From an uncultured Clostridia bacterium (GTDB lineage: Bacteria > Bacillota > Clostridia > UBA1381 > UMGS1253), in the NCBI GenBank assembly GCA_934456295.1, contig CAKSHB010000001.1, forward strand, positions 1 to 64,000: a stretch of 64,000 nucleotides of DNA. The letters are read 5' to 3'. Each line of letters opens with the position of its first letter. Positions within the stretch are counted from its first letter, which is position 1. Below the pieces are notes generated by a model. That model was not told the origin of the DNA. It did not search any database and saw only the letters and a list, made by a program, of their open reading frames with translations. Positions 9,418 through 18,831 of this stretch are shown here, piece after piece. Both the position numbers and the translations under genes were made by a program.

Positions 9418-10764
9418 GTGACGCAAAAAAGGATACCGCCAAAAACACATGCGAAAACGGGCAGGGCGCGTACATCTTCATCTGTGCGCACGAAAAGACC
9501 TCCGTCAAAGGCAGAAGCGGCAAAAAGCTTGAAAAGCCGTGAAAGGGCAGAAAAAAGCCGCGCAAAAACTGTAAAAAAACGCTTTGGAAAAAGCGCTTCG
9601 TCTGCACCGAAGCCGACCTTAAAGGGGCTTGACGGCAGCTTGGTTATGACGATAATAATACTTGTGGTTTTCGGGCTTATTATGGTATTTTCCGCAAGTG
9701 CGCCTTCTGCGAGCGCATATCAGGGAAATCCGTACCACTACATAATACGTCAGGCAATTTTTGCGGTTATGGGTATTGCAGCGATGTTTCTGCTTTCGAG
9801 AATTGATTATCACAAATATCAGAAATACGCGCTCGCCGTGCTCATAGGCAGCTTTATTCTGCTGTTCACGGTATATATACCGGGGGTCGGCGTTGTGAGA
9901 AACAATGCAAGGCGCTGGATAAACATCGGCATAAGCACGCTGCAGCCGTCAGAGGTTGTAAAGGTTGCTATAATTCTGTATTTTTCTTATAGTCTGTCTA
10001 TCGTAAAAAAGGGAATAGAGAAGTTCTGGACAGGACTTTTCAGATACCTTGTGATACTCGGCGTATTTGCCGCAGTGCTTTATAAAGAGCCTCACCTGAG
10101 CGCAACTCTTGTGGTTTGTATTGTCGGCGCTGTTCTGACAATTACCGCCGGAGCAAAGGTAAAGCATTATGCTGCAATACTGCTGTGTGCGCTGCCGGTT
10201 CTGGCATTTGTTATTTATAACCAGCCGTATCAGATGGAGCGTATAACCACATTTTTGGACCCGTTTGCCGATAAAGCGGACTCGGGCTTTCAGGTGGTAA
10301 ATTCGCTGTATGCAATCGGTTCGGGCGGTGTGTTCGGGCTGGGGCTCGGAATGAGCAGACAGAAATTTCTGTATCTGCCCGAGCCGCATAACGATTTTAT
10401 ATTTGCGATAGTATGTGAGGAGCTTGGGCTTCTGGGAGCTGTGGCTGTACTTGTTTTATTCGGTATTCTGATATGGAAGGGATACAGGATTGCCATACAG
10501 GCGCCGGACATGTTCGGCACACTTATGGCAACGGGAATTACAACGCTTGTCGGCATACAGGCGGCGATAAATGTTGCCGTTGTGACTGGATTTGCACCGG
10601 CGACGGGAGTTGCACTGCCGTTCTTCAGCTACGGCGGAACCTCTCTTTTGATACTGCTGAGCTGTATGGGTGTACTTCTTAACATATCGCGGCAGACAGT
10701 GGCGGTTATAAGACCGTCGGAAAAGCTTATACAAAAAAATAATCGGGTGGGGAACAGAATATGA
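9418..10764 (+). CDS. SEDS peptidoglycan polymerase FtsW/SpoVE
   Basis: Lipid II polymerase of the SEDS family that works with the class B PBP encoded upstream. It has a long, very basic cytoplasmic N-terminal extension (about 75 residues of K, R, S, A, P) followed by ten or so membrane segments. The family signature PATGVALPFFSYGGTS is near the C-terminus, with ARRWINIG earlier. The start is uncertain: GTG at 9418 has TGGAG 6 bases upstream, while in-frame ATG codons at 9385, 9391 and 9406 lack a well-placed site. Its stop overlaps the murG start (ATGA), implying translational coupling. Confidence 0.93.
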   Translation: MTQKRIPPKTHAKTGRARTSSSVRTKRPPSKAEAAKSLKSRERAEKSRAKTVKKRFGKSASSAPKPTLKGLDGSLVMTIIILVVFGLIMVFSASAPSASAYQGNPYHYIIRQAIFAVMGIAAMFLLSRIDYHKYQKYALAVLIGSFILLFTVYIPGVGVVRNNARRWINIGISTLQPSEVVKVAIILYFSYSLSIVKKGIEKFWTGLFRYLVILGVFAAVLYKEPHLSATLVVCIVGAVLTITAGAKVKHYAAILLCALPVLAFVIYNQPYQMERITTFLDPFADKADSGFQVVNSLYAIGSGGVFGLGLGMSRQKFLYLPEPHNDFIFAIVCEELGLLGAVAVLVLFGILIWKGYRIAIQAPDMFGTLMATGITTLVGIQAAINVAVVTGFAPATGVALPFFSYGGTSLLILLSCMGVLLNISRQTVAVIRPSEKLIQKNNRVGNRI

Positions 10765-11870
10765 GAATTTTGCTTGCAGGCGGCGGCACGGCGGGACATA
10801 TAAATCCCGCAATTTCAATTGCTTCATATGCGAAGAGTATGGACGACAGCACACAGGTGCTTTTTATAGGCAAGCGCGGAAACATGGAGCAGACGCTTGT
10901 GCCGAAAGCGGGCTTTGATATTGAGTTTATAGATATAGAGGGTTTTAAGCGTAAGCTTACGCTTAAAAATATATCGGTCGTGCTTAAAACCATGCGTGCG
11001 ATAAAGGACAGCAAAAAAATCATATCGCAATTCAAGCCGGATATAGTCATATGCACAGGGGGCTATGTGAGCGGACCGGTGATGAGTGCGGCAAAGGCTA
11101 TGCATGTTCCGTCCATAATACATGAGCAGAATGTATTCCCGGGCGTCACGGTGAAGCTGTCGCAGAAATATGCTTCATATATAGCGACAAGCTTTGAGCA
11201 GACAAGAAACTACCTGACCGAGAAGAAAAAATGTGTGTTTACGGGAAATCCGGTCAGAGAGCAGATACTTACGGCAAACAGAGAGCTTGCACGTCTTTCG
11301 CTGCGCCTTGATGAAAGACCGTTTGTGCTTGCTTTCGGCGGAAGCTTGGGTGCGGCGCGCGTAAATGATGCGGTTACGGGCTATATAGAAGAAACGATAA
11401 AGAACGACCGTGTGCAGATAATGTTTGGCACAGGCAAAAGAAACTATGACGCGGTATGCGAGGATTTTAAAAAACGCGGAATTGATTTGTCAAAGCATAA
11501 AAACATAAAAGTGTGCGATTATATATACAACATGGATATGGCGCTTGCTGCGGCAGATGTGGTTATCGGGCGCGCAGGAGCTATAAGTATAAGTGAAATT
11601 ACGGCTTTGGGAAAGGCAAGCATACTGATACCGTCGCCGAATGTGGCGCATAATCATCAGTACACAAATGCAAAGGCATTGTGTGACAAAAACGCGGCAT
11701 GCATGATTACAGAAGATGTGCTTACGCCGAAAACGCTCGGCGATAAGGTAAGTGAGCTTTTAAACGATAGAAGAAAGCTTGAGGAGATAGAGAAAAACGC
11801 AAAGAAGTTCGGCGTAACCGACGCTTCGCAGAAAATATATGAGCTTGCGCTGAAACTTTTGCGCGAGTAA
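10761..11870 (+). CDS. murG: UDP-GlcNAc:lipid I GlcNAc transferase MurG
   Basis: Peripheral membrane glycosyltransferase (GT28) converting lipid I to lipid II. The 369-residue protein has the N-terminal loop GGGTAGHINPAI (residues 7-18), TGGYVSGP and HEQNVFPG in the acceptor domain, and GGSLGAARVN plus GRAGAISISEITALG in the UDP-GlcNAc domain. Length and motif order are standard. The ATG overlaps the ftsW stop by four bases. Confidence 0.97.
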   Translation: MRILLAGGGTAGHINPAISIASYAKSMDDSTQVLFIGKRGNMEQTLVPKAGFDIEFIDIEGFKRKLTLKNISVVLKTMRAIKDSKKIISQFKPDIVICTGGYVSGPVMSAAKAMHVPSIIHEQNVFPGVTVKLSQKYASYIATSFEQTRNYLTEKKKCVFTGNPVREQILTANRELARLSLRLDERPFVLAFGGSLGAARVNDAVTGYIEETIKNDRVQIMFGTGKRNYDAVCEDFKKRGIDLSKHKNIKVCDYIYNMDMALAAADVVIGRAGAISISEITALGKASILIPSPNVAHNHQYTNAKALCDKNAACMITEDVLTPKTLGDKVSELLNDRRKLEEIEKNAKKFGVTDASQKIYELALKLLRE

Positions 11871-11938
11871 CGCCTTGCGGCGGGTCTGCATAATATGTAT
11901 GGCAAATATATTAAGCGGATCTGCGGAGGTGTTGTTAT

Positions 11939-13204
11939 ATGGATAGACTGGTTATAGAAGGCTCGGGCCGTCTTGAGGGGAGCATACGCATACACGGCGC
12001 AAAAAATGCCGTGTTGCCGATTTTGGCGGCAACAGTGCTGAACGGCGGAGAAAATGTGATACATAACTGCCCCGAGCTGAGCGATGTAGACGCCTCGGCT
12101 GAGATACTGCGCTATCTCGGCTGTGAGGTCAGACGCGACGCGGATACGCTGACGGTAAATTCGGCTGCGGTGACGCGCTGTGATATACCGGAAGAGCTTA
12201 TGCGCGAAATGCGTTCATCGGTTATATTTCTCGGGGCGATAATTGCACGTTTTGCGCGTGCGGACGCAGCGCTTCCGGGCGGCTGCGAGCTTGGACCGCG
12301 CCCGATAGACCTTCATCTGAAAGCGTTTCGCCAGCTTGGGATTGACGTTTATGAGGAACATGGCTATATAAAATGCAGTACCGGCAAAATCGTACCGGCA
12401 TCGATACATCTTGATTTTCCGAGCGTTGGCGCAACAGAGAATATAATGCTTGCGTCTGTGCTTGCAGAAGGAACAACCGTGATAACAAATGCGGCGCGTG
12501 AGCCTGAAATTGAGGATTTGCAGGACTTTTTGAATACTATGGGAGCAAGAGTGCACGGCGCCGGAACAAGCGTTATCAGAATTGACGGCGTAAAGCGCCT
12601 CGGAAGGGCAGAACACAGAGTCATACCCGACAGAATTGCAGCGGCGACATATATGGCATGCGGCGCAGCGGCAGGGGGCACTGTGGAGCTGACTGACACA
12701 CAGCCGCGCCATATGGAGGCATTTTTGTCCGCGGCGGAGCAGTACGGCGCAAAGCTCTACATATCGGAGGGACGGATTGTGCAGGTTGTGCCGGAAAGGC
12801 TTACGGCGATAAAAACGGTGCGCACACAGCCTCACCCCGGATTTCCGACGGACGCACAGGCACCGCTTATGGCGGCGATGAGTGTTGCGGACGGAACAAG
12901 CGTCTTTATTGAAAATATATTCGAGAGCAGATACAAACATGTATATGAATTGTGCCGCATGGGAGCGGATATCACGGTTGACGGCCGTGACGCGATTGTA
13001 CGCGGAGTAAAAAGGCTCAGCGGCGCAAACGTGACAGCAATGGATTTGCGTGGCGGCGCGGCGCTGGCAGTTGCGGCGGCTGCGGCAGAAGGGATTACCG
13101 AAATAAGCGGTATGGAGCATGTTGACAGAGGATATGAAAGGCTTGATGAGAACCTGAGAAGAATTGGACTGCGTGCACAAAGGGTGAGCGGACGCAGCAT
13201 GTAA
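11939..13204 (+). CDS. murA: UDP-GlcNAc 1-carboxyvinyltransferase MurA
   Basis: Catalyses the first committed step of peptidoglycan synthesis, transferring enolpyruvate from PEP to UDP-GlcNAc. The 421-residue protein has the inverted alpha/beta barrel repeats of the EPSP synthase family, the N-terminal HGAKNAVLPILAA motif and the catalytic, fosfomycin-reactive cysteine in LPGGCELGPRPID (about residue 118). GGAGGTG precedes the ATG. Firmicutes often have two MurA copies; this one sits in the division cluster in the usual slot between murG and divIB. Confidence 0.96.
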   Translation: MDRLVIEGSGRLEGSIRIHGAKNAVLPILAATVLNGGENVIHNCPELSDVDASAEILRYLGCEVRRDADTLTVNSAAVTRCDIPEELMREMRSSVIFLGAIIARFARADAALPGGCELGPRPIDLHLKAFRQLGIDVYEEHGYIKCSTGKIVPASIHLDFPSVGATENIMLASVLAEGTTVITNAAREPEIEDLQDFLNTMGARVHGAGTSVIRIDGVKRLGRAEHRVIPDRIAAATYMACGAAAGGTVELTDTQPRHMEAFLSAAEQYGAKLYISEGRIVQVVPERLTAIKTVRTQPHPGFPTDAQAPLMAAMSVADGTSVFIENIFESRYKHVYELCRMGADITVDGRDAIVRGVKRLSGANVTAMDLRGGAALAVAAAAAEGITEISGMEHVDRGYERLDENLRRIGLRAQRVSGRSM

Positions 13205-13239
13205 GCATAGTTTGTACGGCGTTGCGAGAGGAAAAAAGA

Positions 13240-14037
13240 ATGAGAAATATGAAAAAAATGAGTGCGGCGGAAAGGCATGAGGATATTCGTGCACGCCACA
13301 TAAAACGGCAGAAAAAAAGAAGAAAGAGAAAACTGTTTATAAGGTCATTTTTGCTGATTGCGCTGCTGGCGACAGTCGGAGGAGTGCTGTTATTTCTGAC
13401 GCCGTGGTTTAATGTGGCACAGATAGATGTCATCGGAAACAGTCAGGTGCAGACGGACTCAATAATTGCGCAGAGCGGTGTATACTACGGTGCAAATATA
13501 TTCAAACTGAGCACATCGTATGCATGCGAGAAAATTTCGCAGATGCCGTACATAAAAAGTGTGCAGGTTAAACGGAAACTTCCGAATAAAATAGAAATAA
13601 ATGTGCAGGAGAGTCATGTTGCGGCATGTGTGGCAAATAACGGAGGATATGTAACAATTGACGAGGACGGGAAATGTCTGGAGATAATTTCACAGCCGCC
13701 GGAGAACTGTATGCAAATTCTGGGATTTGAGTTAAAAGAATTTAAGCCTGGACAGAAAATAAAAGTTGACGTAGACGAAAAATTTGATATAATAATATTA
13801 TGTATATCGGAATTTGAAAAGAATGAGATTTTAAGTTCCGTAACCTCGCTTGATATTACAAATACGGTTGATGTAAAATTCACATATAAAAACCGTCTGA
13901 CCGTATTTTGCGGAGATTTGAACAACATAAACAGAAAGCTTTTGACATTTAATGAGATTGCGTTTAATCAGCTGTCGCCGAATGCACGCGGAGAGATTGA
14001 TTTGCGCATTGACGGAAAGTTTTATTACAGACCGTGA
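13240..14037 (+). CDS. Cell division protein DivIB/FtsQ
   Basis: Bitopic division protein that binds FtsL and DivIC at the septum. A lysine- and arginine-rich cytoplasmic tail of about 38 residues is followed by one membrane segment (about 39-60) and a POTRA domain beginning FNVAQIDVIGNSQVQTDSII, then a beta domain. Total length is 265 residues. The ATG at 13240 is preferred over an upstream TTG because GAGAGG lies 8 bases before it. The location between murA and the DUF881 gene is typical of Clostridia. Confidence 0.9.
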   Translation: MRNMKKMSAAERHEDIRARHIKRQKKRRKRKLFIRSFLLIALLATVGGVLLFLTPWFNVAQIDVIGNSQVQTDSIIAQSGVYYGANIFKLSTSYACEKISQMPYIKSVQVKRKLPNKIEINVQESHVAACVANNGGYVTIDEDGKCLEIISQPPENCMQILGFELKEFKPGQKIKVDVDEKFDIIILCISEFEKNEILSSVTSLDITNTVDVKFTYKNRLTVFCGDLNNINRKLLTFNEIAFNQLSPNARGEIDLRIDGKFYYRP

Positions 14038-14056
14038 CGATTTGACGGAGGCACAG

Positions 14057-14809
14057 ATGAGGAGAAGAAATATAAAAGCACAGGCTGCAATCGGTATCGT
14101 ATGCGCGATTTTGTCATTTGCTGTGGCGACGCAGTTTATAAGTGTGCGTAAAAATGTCGCAACCGAAACAAAACAGGCAAAGCGTGCGGAGGAGCTGCAG
14201 CTTGAGCTCGGCAAAGAAAAGGAAAAAAACGCGGACTTATATTTGCAGCTGTACAGTGCACAAAACGACTTAAAACAGTACCGTGAGGAAGCAGAGAACA
14301 GCAGTGACTATACAAAGGCGCTCTCAGACCAGCTCAAGCGCAGCGAGGTGCTTGCGGGTCTTACGGAGGTTGAGGGACAGGGTATAATTTTAAAGCTGTC
14401 AGACAGCTCGCATCCGTCCGTATCGGGGGCAACAACATCGGAAAACGAAATGCTGATAATTCACGACAGCGACCTGCGGCTTGCAATCACAGAGCTTGCT
14501 GCTGCGGGAGCTGAGGCATATGCAATAAACGGACAAAGAATAATAAGTACAACGCCGATACGCTGTGTGGGGCCGGTAATTACGGTAAATGAGCAAAAAA
14601 TGGCGCCTCCGTTTGAAATTTCAGCGATAGGCGACCCGAAAACACTTGAAGCTGCCGTAAATATGCGCGGCGGACTTGCCGATTTATACAGCTCGGTCGG
14701 CATAGGGGTTGAGGTAATAACCTCCGATAAAATACAAATTCCACGTTATACGGGTACGGTAAACTTCCAGTATGCCGCCCCCGTGATTAAGGAAAGCGGT
14801 GAAGAATAA
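14057..14809 (+). CDS. DUF881 family protein (YlxW/YlxX-like)
   Basis: A 250-residue protein with one N-terminal membrane segment (about 9-29), a coiled coil (about 33-85) and an extracytoplasmic DUF881 domain (about 95-245) with the family segments EGQGIILKLSDSS and AYAINGQRIISTTPIRC. Family members lie between divIB and ftsZ in many Firmicutes; their exact role in division is not established. The ATG at 14057 follows GACGGAGG. A longer open frame extends back into divIB but without a good start. Confidence 0.9.
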   Translation: MRRRNIKAQAAIGIVCAILSFAVATQFISVRKNVATETKQAKRAEELQLELGKEKEKNADLYLQLYSAQNDLKQYREEAENSSDYTKALSDQLKRSEVLAGLTEVEGQGIILKLSDSSHPSVSGATTSENEMLIIHDSDLRLAITELAAAGAEAYAINGQRIISTTPIRCVGPVITVNEQKMAPPFEISAIGDPKTLEAAVNMRGGLADLYSSVGIGVEVITSDKIQIPRYTGTVNFQYAAPVIKESGEE

Positions 14810-14812
14810 ACA

Positions 14813-15163
14813 ATGACCGGAATTATAATTGGTATCATTGCCGGGCTTGTGTGCGCCCTGCTGGCACAGGTTCATATACCGAGCGCATATTCGATATATG
14901 TCGCAGTCGGGATTTTGGCGTCACTCGACTCGGTGTGCGGCGGAATAAGCGCTTCAATGGCGAAAAACTTTAACCTGAAGATATTCATAACAGGACTGTT
15001 TTTCAATGCCGCAGTAGCTATGCTTTTGGTATATTTGGGAGAATTGCTCGGTATAGACCTGTCTTTGGCGGCAATTGTGGTCTTTGGCTCAAGAATTATT
15101 CAAAATTTTGCAAAAATTCGCAGATTACTCTTGAATAAATTTGAAAAAAAGGATAAAATATAG
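14813..15163 (+). CDS. sbp: Small basic protein Sbp (DUF1290)
   Basis: A 116-residue membrane protein with three to four hydrophobic segments and the DUF1290 signature AVGILASLDSVCGGISA. It ends in a strongly basic tail. Sbp is conserved between divIB/DUF881 and ftsZ in Bacilli and Clostridia; its function is unknown. It starts three bases after the DUF881 stop, so the two are probably cotranslated. A promoter for ftsZ lies inside its last codons. Confidence 0.92.
   Translation: MTGIIIGIIAGLVCALLAQVHIPSAYSIYVAVGILASLDSVCGGISASMAKNFNLKIFITGLFFNAAVAMLLVYLGELLGIDLSLAAIVVFGSRIIQNFAKIRRLLLNKFEKKDKI
15131..15159 (+). promoter_or_regulatory. Internal promoter for ftsZ
   Basis: TTGAAT (15131-15136) and TAAAAT (15154-15159) are 17 bases apart within the 3' end of sbp. 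This would give ftsZ a leader of about 110 bases and expression independent of the long operon, as is common for ftsZ. Confidence 0.6.
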
Positions 15164-15273
15164 ATAAGTAAAATTATAATTGGATTAAAATTACTTTTTA
15201 AACAAAAAAAATAACAAATAAAAAAACAACCAGCAAAACAGTCAAATGAAAAAAACGGTGAGGAGGAAATAAA

Positions 15274-16353
15274 TTGTTTGATATTGATGTAGAAACAGAC
15301 AATGTCGCAAAAATAAAAGTAGTGGGTGTCGGCGGCGGCGGGAATAATGCCGTTAACAGAATGATTGACGTCGGGGTTAAGTGCGTTGAGTTCATATCCG
15401 TAAATACTGACGCGCAGGTTTTAAAGGACTCAAAGGCAGACGTTAAGCTTCAGATTGGTGAAAAGCTGACACGAGGACTCGGCGCCGGAGCTAATCCGGA
15501 AATCGGTGAAAAAGCGGCACAGGAAAGCAGAGATGAAATCGAATCGGCGCTCAAAGGTTCCGATATGGTATTCATAACGGCAGGTATGGGCGGCGGTACC
15601 GGTACGGGCGCTGCGGCGATTATTGCCGGTATTGCGAAGGATTTGGGAATTTTGACGGTTGCAATAGTTACAAAGCCCTTCATGTTTGAGGGCAGGCCGC
15701 GTATGTCAAAGGCTGAGGCAGGCATAAAGGCGCTTCGTGAGAATGTTGACGCGATAATGACAATACCGAATGACAACCTTCTCAAAATAATCGATAAAAA
15801 TACGGGAATAGTTGAAACCTTCCTTATGGCTGACGATATACTCCGCCAGGGTGTGCAGGGTATTTCGGATATGATTGTGGGTTCGGGTTACATAAACGCC
15901 GACTTTGCCGATGTAAAGCGTACTATGGCAAATTCGGGTGTGGCACATATGGGTGTCGGTATTGCAAAAGGCGACAATAAGGCTTCTGAGGCTGTCAAGC
16001 TTGCAATTGAGAGTCCGCTTCTCGAAACTTCGATTAACGGTGCGCGTAACGTGCTCATCAATATCACGGGCGGAAAAGACCTCACAATGTTTGACGCAAA
16101 TCAGGTTATGCAGTTTGCAAATGAGCTTGTTGACAGTGACGCAGAGATTATCTTCGGCGTTGTAATTGATGAGGCTCTTGATGATGAAATGCGTGTAACC
16201 GTTGTTGCAACGGGCTTTGATACAGTGACACCTTCTTCGGAAATTTTCAGAAAGATTAATAATGAAGAAGAGGATAAATCGCCGCTGTTTACGCCTAATG
16301 TAGAGCTTGATAATGTGGATATACCAACATTTCTTAAAAACAGAAACATCTGA
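15274..16353 (+). CDS. ftsZ: Cell division GTPase FtsZ
   Basis: Tubulin-like GTPase that forms the Z ring. The 359-residue protein shows [12 protein letters not shown] at the N-terminus, the tubulin signature GGGTGTGAAA (about 107-116), the T7 loop region NADFADVK and a C-terminal peptide DIPTFLKN that matches the conserved binding tail for FtsA, SepF and ZapA. The linker before this tail is short. It starts with TTG behind a perfect GGAGGAAAT. ftsA is absent from the cluster, as in many Clostridia. A strong terminator follows directly. Confidence 0.98.
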   Translation: MFDIDVETDNVAKIKVVGVGGGGNNAVNRMIDVGVKCVEFISVNTDAQVLKDSKADVKLQIGEKLTRGLGAGANPEIGEKAAQESRDEIESALKGSDMVFITAGMGGGTGTGAAAIIAGIAKDLGILTVAIVTKPFMFEGRPRMSKAEAGIKALRENVDAIMTIPNDNLLKIIDKNTGIVETFLMADDILRQGVQGISDMIVGSGYINADFADVKRTMANSGVAHMGVGIAKGDNKASEAVKLAIESPLLETSINGARNVLINITGGKDLTMFDANQVMQFANELVDSDAEIIFGVVIDEALDDEMRVTVVATGFDTVTPSSEIFRKINNEEEDKSPLFTPNVELDNVDIPTFLKNRNI

Positions 16354-16372
16354 TTGAAAATTAACCATACAT

Positions 16373-16404
16373 AAAAGGGACATGATTTGATCATGTCCCT
16401 TTTT
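16373..16404. terminator. Bidirectional terminator between ftsZ and metH
   Basis: GGGACATGA (16377-16385) pairs perfectly with TCATGTCCC (16391-16399), flanked by AAAA on the left and TTTTT on the right. It ends ftsZ transcription on the + strand and may also serve the convergent metH operon. Confidence 0.92.
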
Positions 16405-16436
16405 GTGCATAAACGCATTGTAAAAAATATAAAAAA

Positions 16437-18791
16437 TCAGGCAAAAACCTCTTTTGCAATATCGGCAGAACGCTTTGCGTCTTTTGCGTAATAATCGGCG
16501 CCGATTTTCATTGCATAACTCTCGGTCAGCACAGCGCCCCCAACCATTATTTTGCATGGAAGCTGTGCTTTGTGTATGGCGGCGATTGTCTGCTCCATAG
16601 AGCCGAGCGTGGTTGTCATAAGAGCGCTCAGCCCGACGAGAGGAGCCTTTTCTCTTCTGACCGTTTCCACAACGGTTTCAATATCAACATCGCGTCCGAG
16701 GTCAAATACCGTATATCCGTAGTTCTCGAGTATTACTTTAACAATGTTTTTGCCGATGTCATGAATGTCGCCTTTGACTGTTGCAAGTACAATTTTGCCC
16801 ATCTGAACGCTTTTTGTACCGCTTTCGGCAATCTTTTCCTTCACCGCCTCAAAAGCGCTCTGGGCGGCATTTGCGGCGCTGAGAAGCTGGGGCAGAAACA
16901 GCTTTCCGCACTCAAAATCCGCGCCGACGGAGTCAAGCGCCGGAATAAGCTCGTTATTTACAACGTCAAGCGCATCACGGTTTTGAAGCTGCTGCATACA
17001 CAGCGATTTTGCCTCGTCGGCAAGACCTTTGCGCACAGCCTCGCCCAGTGAATGCAGTGTTTGCACCGGTATTTTCGGCACATTTTCTGCCGCCGGAAAG
17101 CGCTTTATAAATTCTTCGGAGCCGATATCGATGTTTGCGAGTACGCGGTATGCACTTATTACGTCCATCATCGCTTTGGAATTTGGGTTGATAATCGGAA
17201 GATTAAGACCTGTGCCGAGCGCCAGCGACAGAAACGTGCTGTTGACAAGCTCACGGTTTGGCAAACCAAAGGATATATTTGACACACCGAGCACGGTTTT
17301 CAGTCCGAGCTGTTCTTTGACCATGCGCACTGCCTTCAGCGTTTCAAATACCTCTGCCTGCTGTGCCGACGCTGTGAGTGTGAGGCAGTCAACGAAGATA
17401 TCTTCACGTGCAATTCCGTATTTTTCTGCCTCGCCGAGTATGCGCCGTGCAATTTCGACGCGCTTTTCCGCTGTCATGGGGATACCGTTTTCATCGAGCG
17501 TCAGCGCAACGACGGCAGCGCCGTATTTTTTTACGACAGGAAGAAGTCTGTCCAAAACCTTCTGTTCGCCATTTACGGAATTTACTATAGCTTTGCCGTT
17601 ATATACTCTCAGCGCACTTTCTACGGCATGCGGATTTGATGAGTCGATTTGCAGCGGCAAATCCGTCACGCTCTGAATTTTTTTTACAACCTCGGTAAGC
17701 ATGCTTACCTCATCTATACCCGGCATGCCGACGTTGACATCAAGTATGTCCGCGCCTGCATCGGCTTGTTCAACCGCCTGTGAAATGATGTAGTCAAAGT
17801 TGTTTTCTGAGAGAGCTTGTTTAAAGCGCTTTTTACCGGTCGGATTTATACGCTCGCCTATAACCGCAACGTTTTCAATATCAACTGTGCGTGTCGGCGT
17901 ACATACGATACTGCGCTTTTTTTTCGGTACATGAACGGGAATTTTATCTTTAAAAGCCGCGCTTATTGCGGCGATATACTCGGGCGTTGTGCCGCAGCAG
18001 CCTCCTGCCATGCATATGCCGAGTTTATGATATTTTTCCATAAGTTCGCCGAATTCCGCGGCGCTGATGTCATAGCTGTTGTCGGCAGGGTTCGGAAGTC
18101 CCGCATTCGGTTTTACAAATACGGGAACATTGCTGCATGCGCAAAGCTTCTCGGCAAGCGGATATATTTCGCGCGGACCGAGAGAGCAGTTTATGCCTAT
18201 TGCATCTGCGCCGAGTCCGCAAAGAACCGCTGCCATCGCCTCTATGCTGCATCCTGTGAAGGTGCGCCCGTTCTCCTCAAAGCTCATTGATACAAACAGC
18301 GGCAAATCGCTGTTTTCACGTGCCGCCAAAACTCCTGCTTTTACCTCATATAAATCCGTCATGGTTTCGAGTACAATCAGCTCCGCACCGCTTGCTGTGC
18401 CTGCGCGCACAACCTCGCCGAACAGCTCGCATGCCTTTTCAAAGCGCAGTGTGCCCGACGGCTCAAGAAGCTCACCCAAAGGACCTATGTCGAGTGCGGC
18501 TGCGGCGTTTGTACCGCTGCATGCATTTTTTGCCGCACGCACAGATGCGCCTATGACCTCGTTTACACTGTAGCCCGTATTTGCAAGTTTGAGTGCATTT
18601 GCGCCGAAGGTGTTTGCATATACGATGTCGGCGCCGCTTTCTATATAGGAACGATGAATACTTTCAATAAGCTGCGGATTGGTAATCGAGAGAAGCTCCG
18701 GCACAGCGCCAGGAGTCAGCCCGTTTTTTTGCAGCATTGTGCCCATTGCGCCGTCAAGAATTGTGTATTTATCGGGATTAAATTTAAACAT
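16437..18791 (-). CDS. metH: B12-dependent methionine synthase lacking the activation domain
   Basis: Transfers the methyl group of methyltetrahydrofolate through cobalamin to homocysteine. The 784-residue protein has three parts. The homocysteine domain (1-290) carries zinc cysteines in GINCS and GGCCG. The pterin domain (about 325-560) has GERINPTGKK. The cobalamin part (about 580-784) has DIHDIG, whose histidine ligates cobalt. The fourth domain of long MetH, which uses SAM to reactivate oxidised cobalamin, is missing here and is encoded next door (18832-19515). The start at 18791 gives MFKFNPDKYTILDGAMG; an upstream extension is not homologous. Confidence 0.96.
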   Translation of the reverse strand: MFKFNPDKYTILDGAMGTMLQKNGLTPGAVPELLSITNPQLIESIHRSYIESGADIVYANTFGANALKLANTGYSVNEVIGASVRAAKNACSGTNAAAALDIGPLGELLEPSGTLRFEKACELFGEVVRAGTASGAELIVLETMTDLYEVKAGVLAARENSDLPLFVSMSFEENGRTFTGCSIEAMAAVLCGLGADAIGINCSLGPREIYPLAEKLCACSNVPVFVKPNAGLPNPADNSYDISAAEFGELMEKYHKLGICMAGGCCGTTPEYIAAISAAFKDKIPVHVPKKKRSIVCTPTRTVDIENVAVIGERINPTGKKRFKQALSENNFDYIISQAVEQADAGADILDVNVGMPGIDEVSMLTEVVKKIQSVTDLPLQIDSSNPHAVESALRVYNGKAIVNSVNGEQKVLDRLLPVVKKYGAAVVALTLDENGIPMTAEKRVEIARRILGEAEKYGIAREDIFVDCLTLTASAQQAEVFETLKAVRMVKEQLGLKTVLGVSNISFGLPNRELVNSTFLSLALGTGLNLPIINPNSKAMMDVISAYRVLANIDIGSEEFIKRFPAAENVPKIPVQTLHSLGEAVRKGLADEAKSLCMQQLQNRDALDVVNNELIPALDSVGADFECGKLFLPQLLSAANAAQSAFEAVKEKIAESGTKSVQMGKIVLATVKGDIHDIGKNIVKVILENYGYTVFDLGRDVDIETVVETVRREKAPLVGLSALMTTTLGSMEQTIAAIHKAQLPCKIMVGGAVLTESYAMKIGADYYAKDAKRSADIAKEVFA

Positions 18792-18831
18792 GCGGACACA
18801 GTCCTTTCGTAAAAATATCGTTTTGTAAATG

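Noticed and set aside
9228..9542. A 104-codon open frame overlapping the start of ftsW in another phase.
   Set aside because: Lys/Arg-rich sequence without family resemblance, no good ribosome site, and it runs over the basic ftsW extension, whose codons fit the ftsW frame better.
12215..13294. A long minus-strand open frame (about 359 codons) opposite murA and divIB.
   Set aside because: It mirrors murA codon structure, has a cysteine- and histidine-rich composition typical of antisense frames, and spans the end of one real gene and the start of the next.
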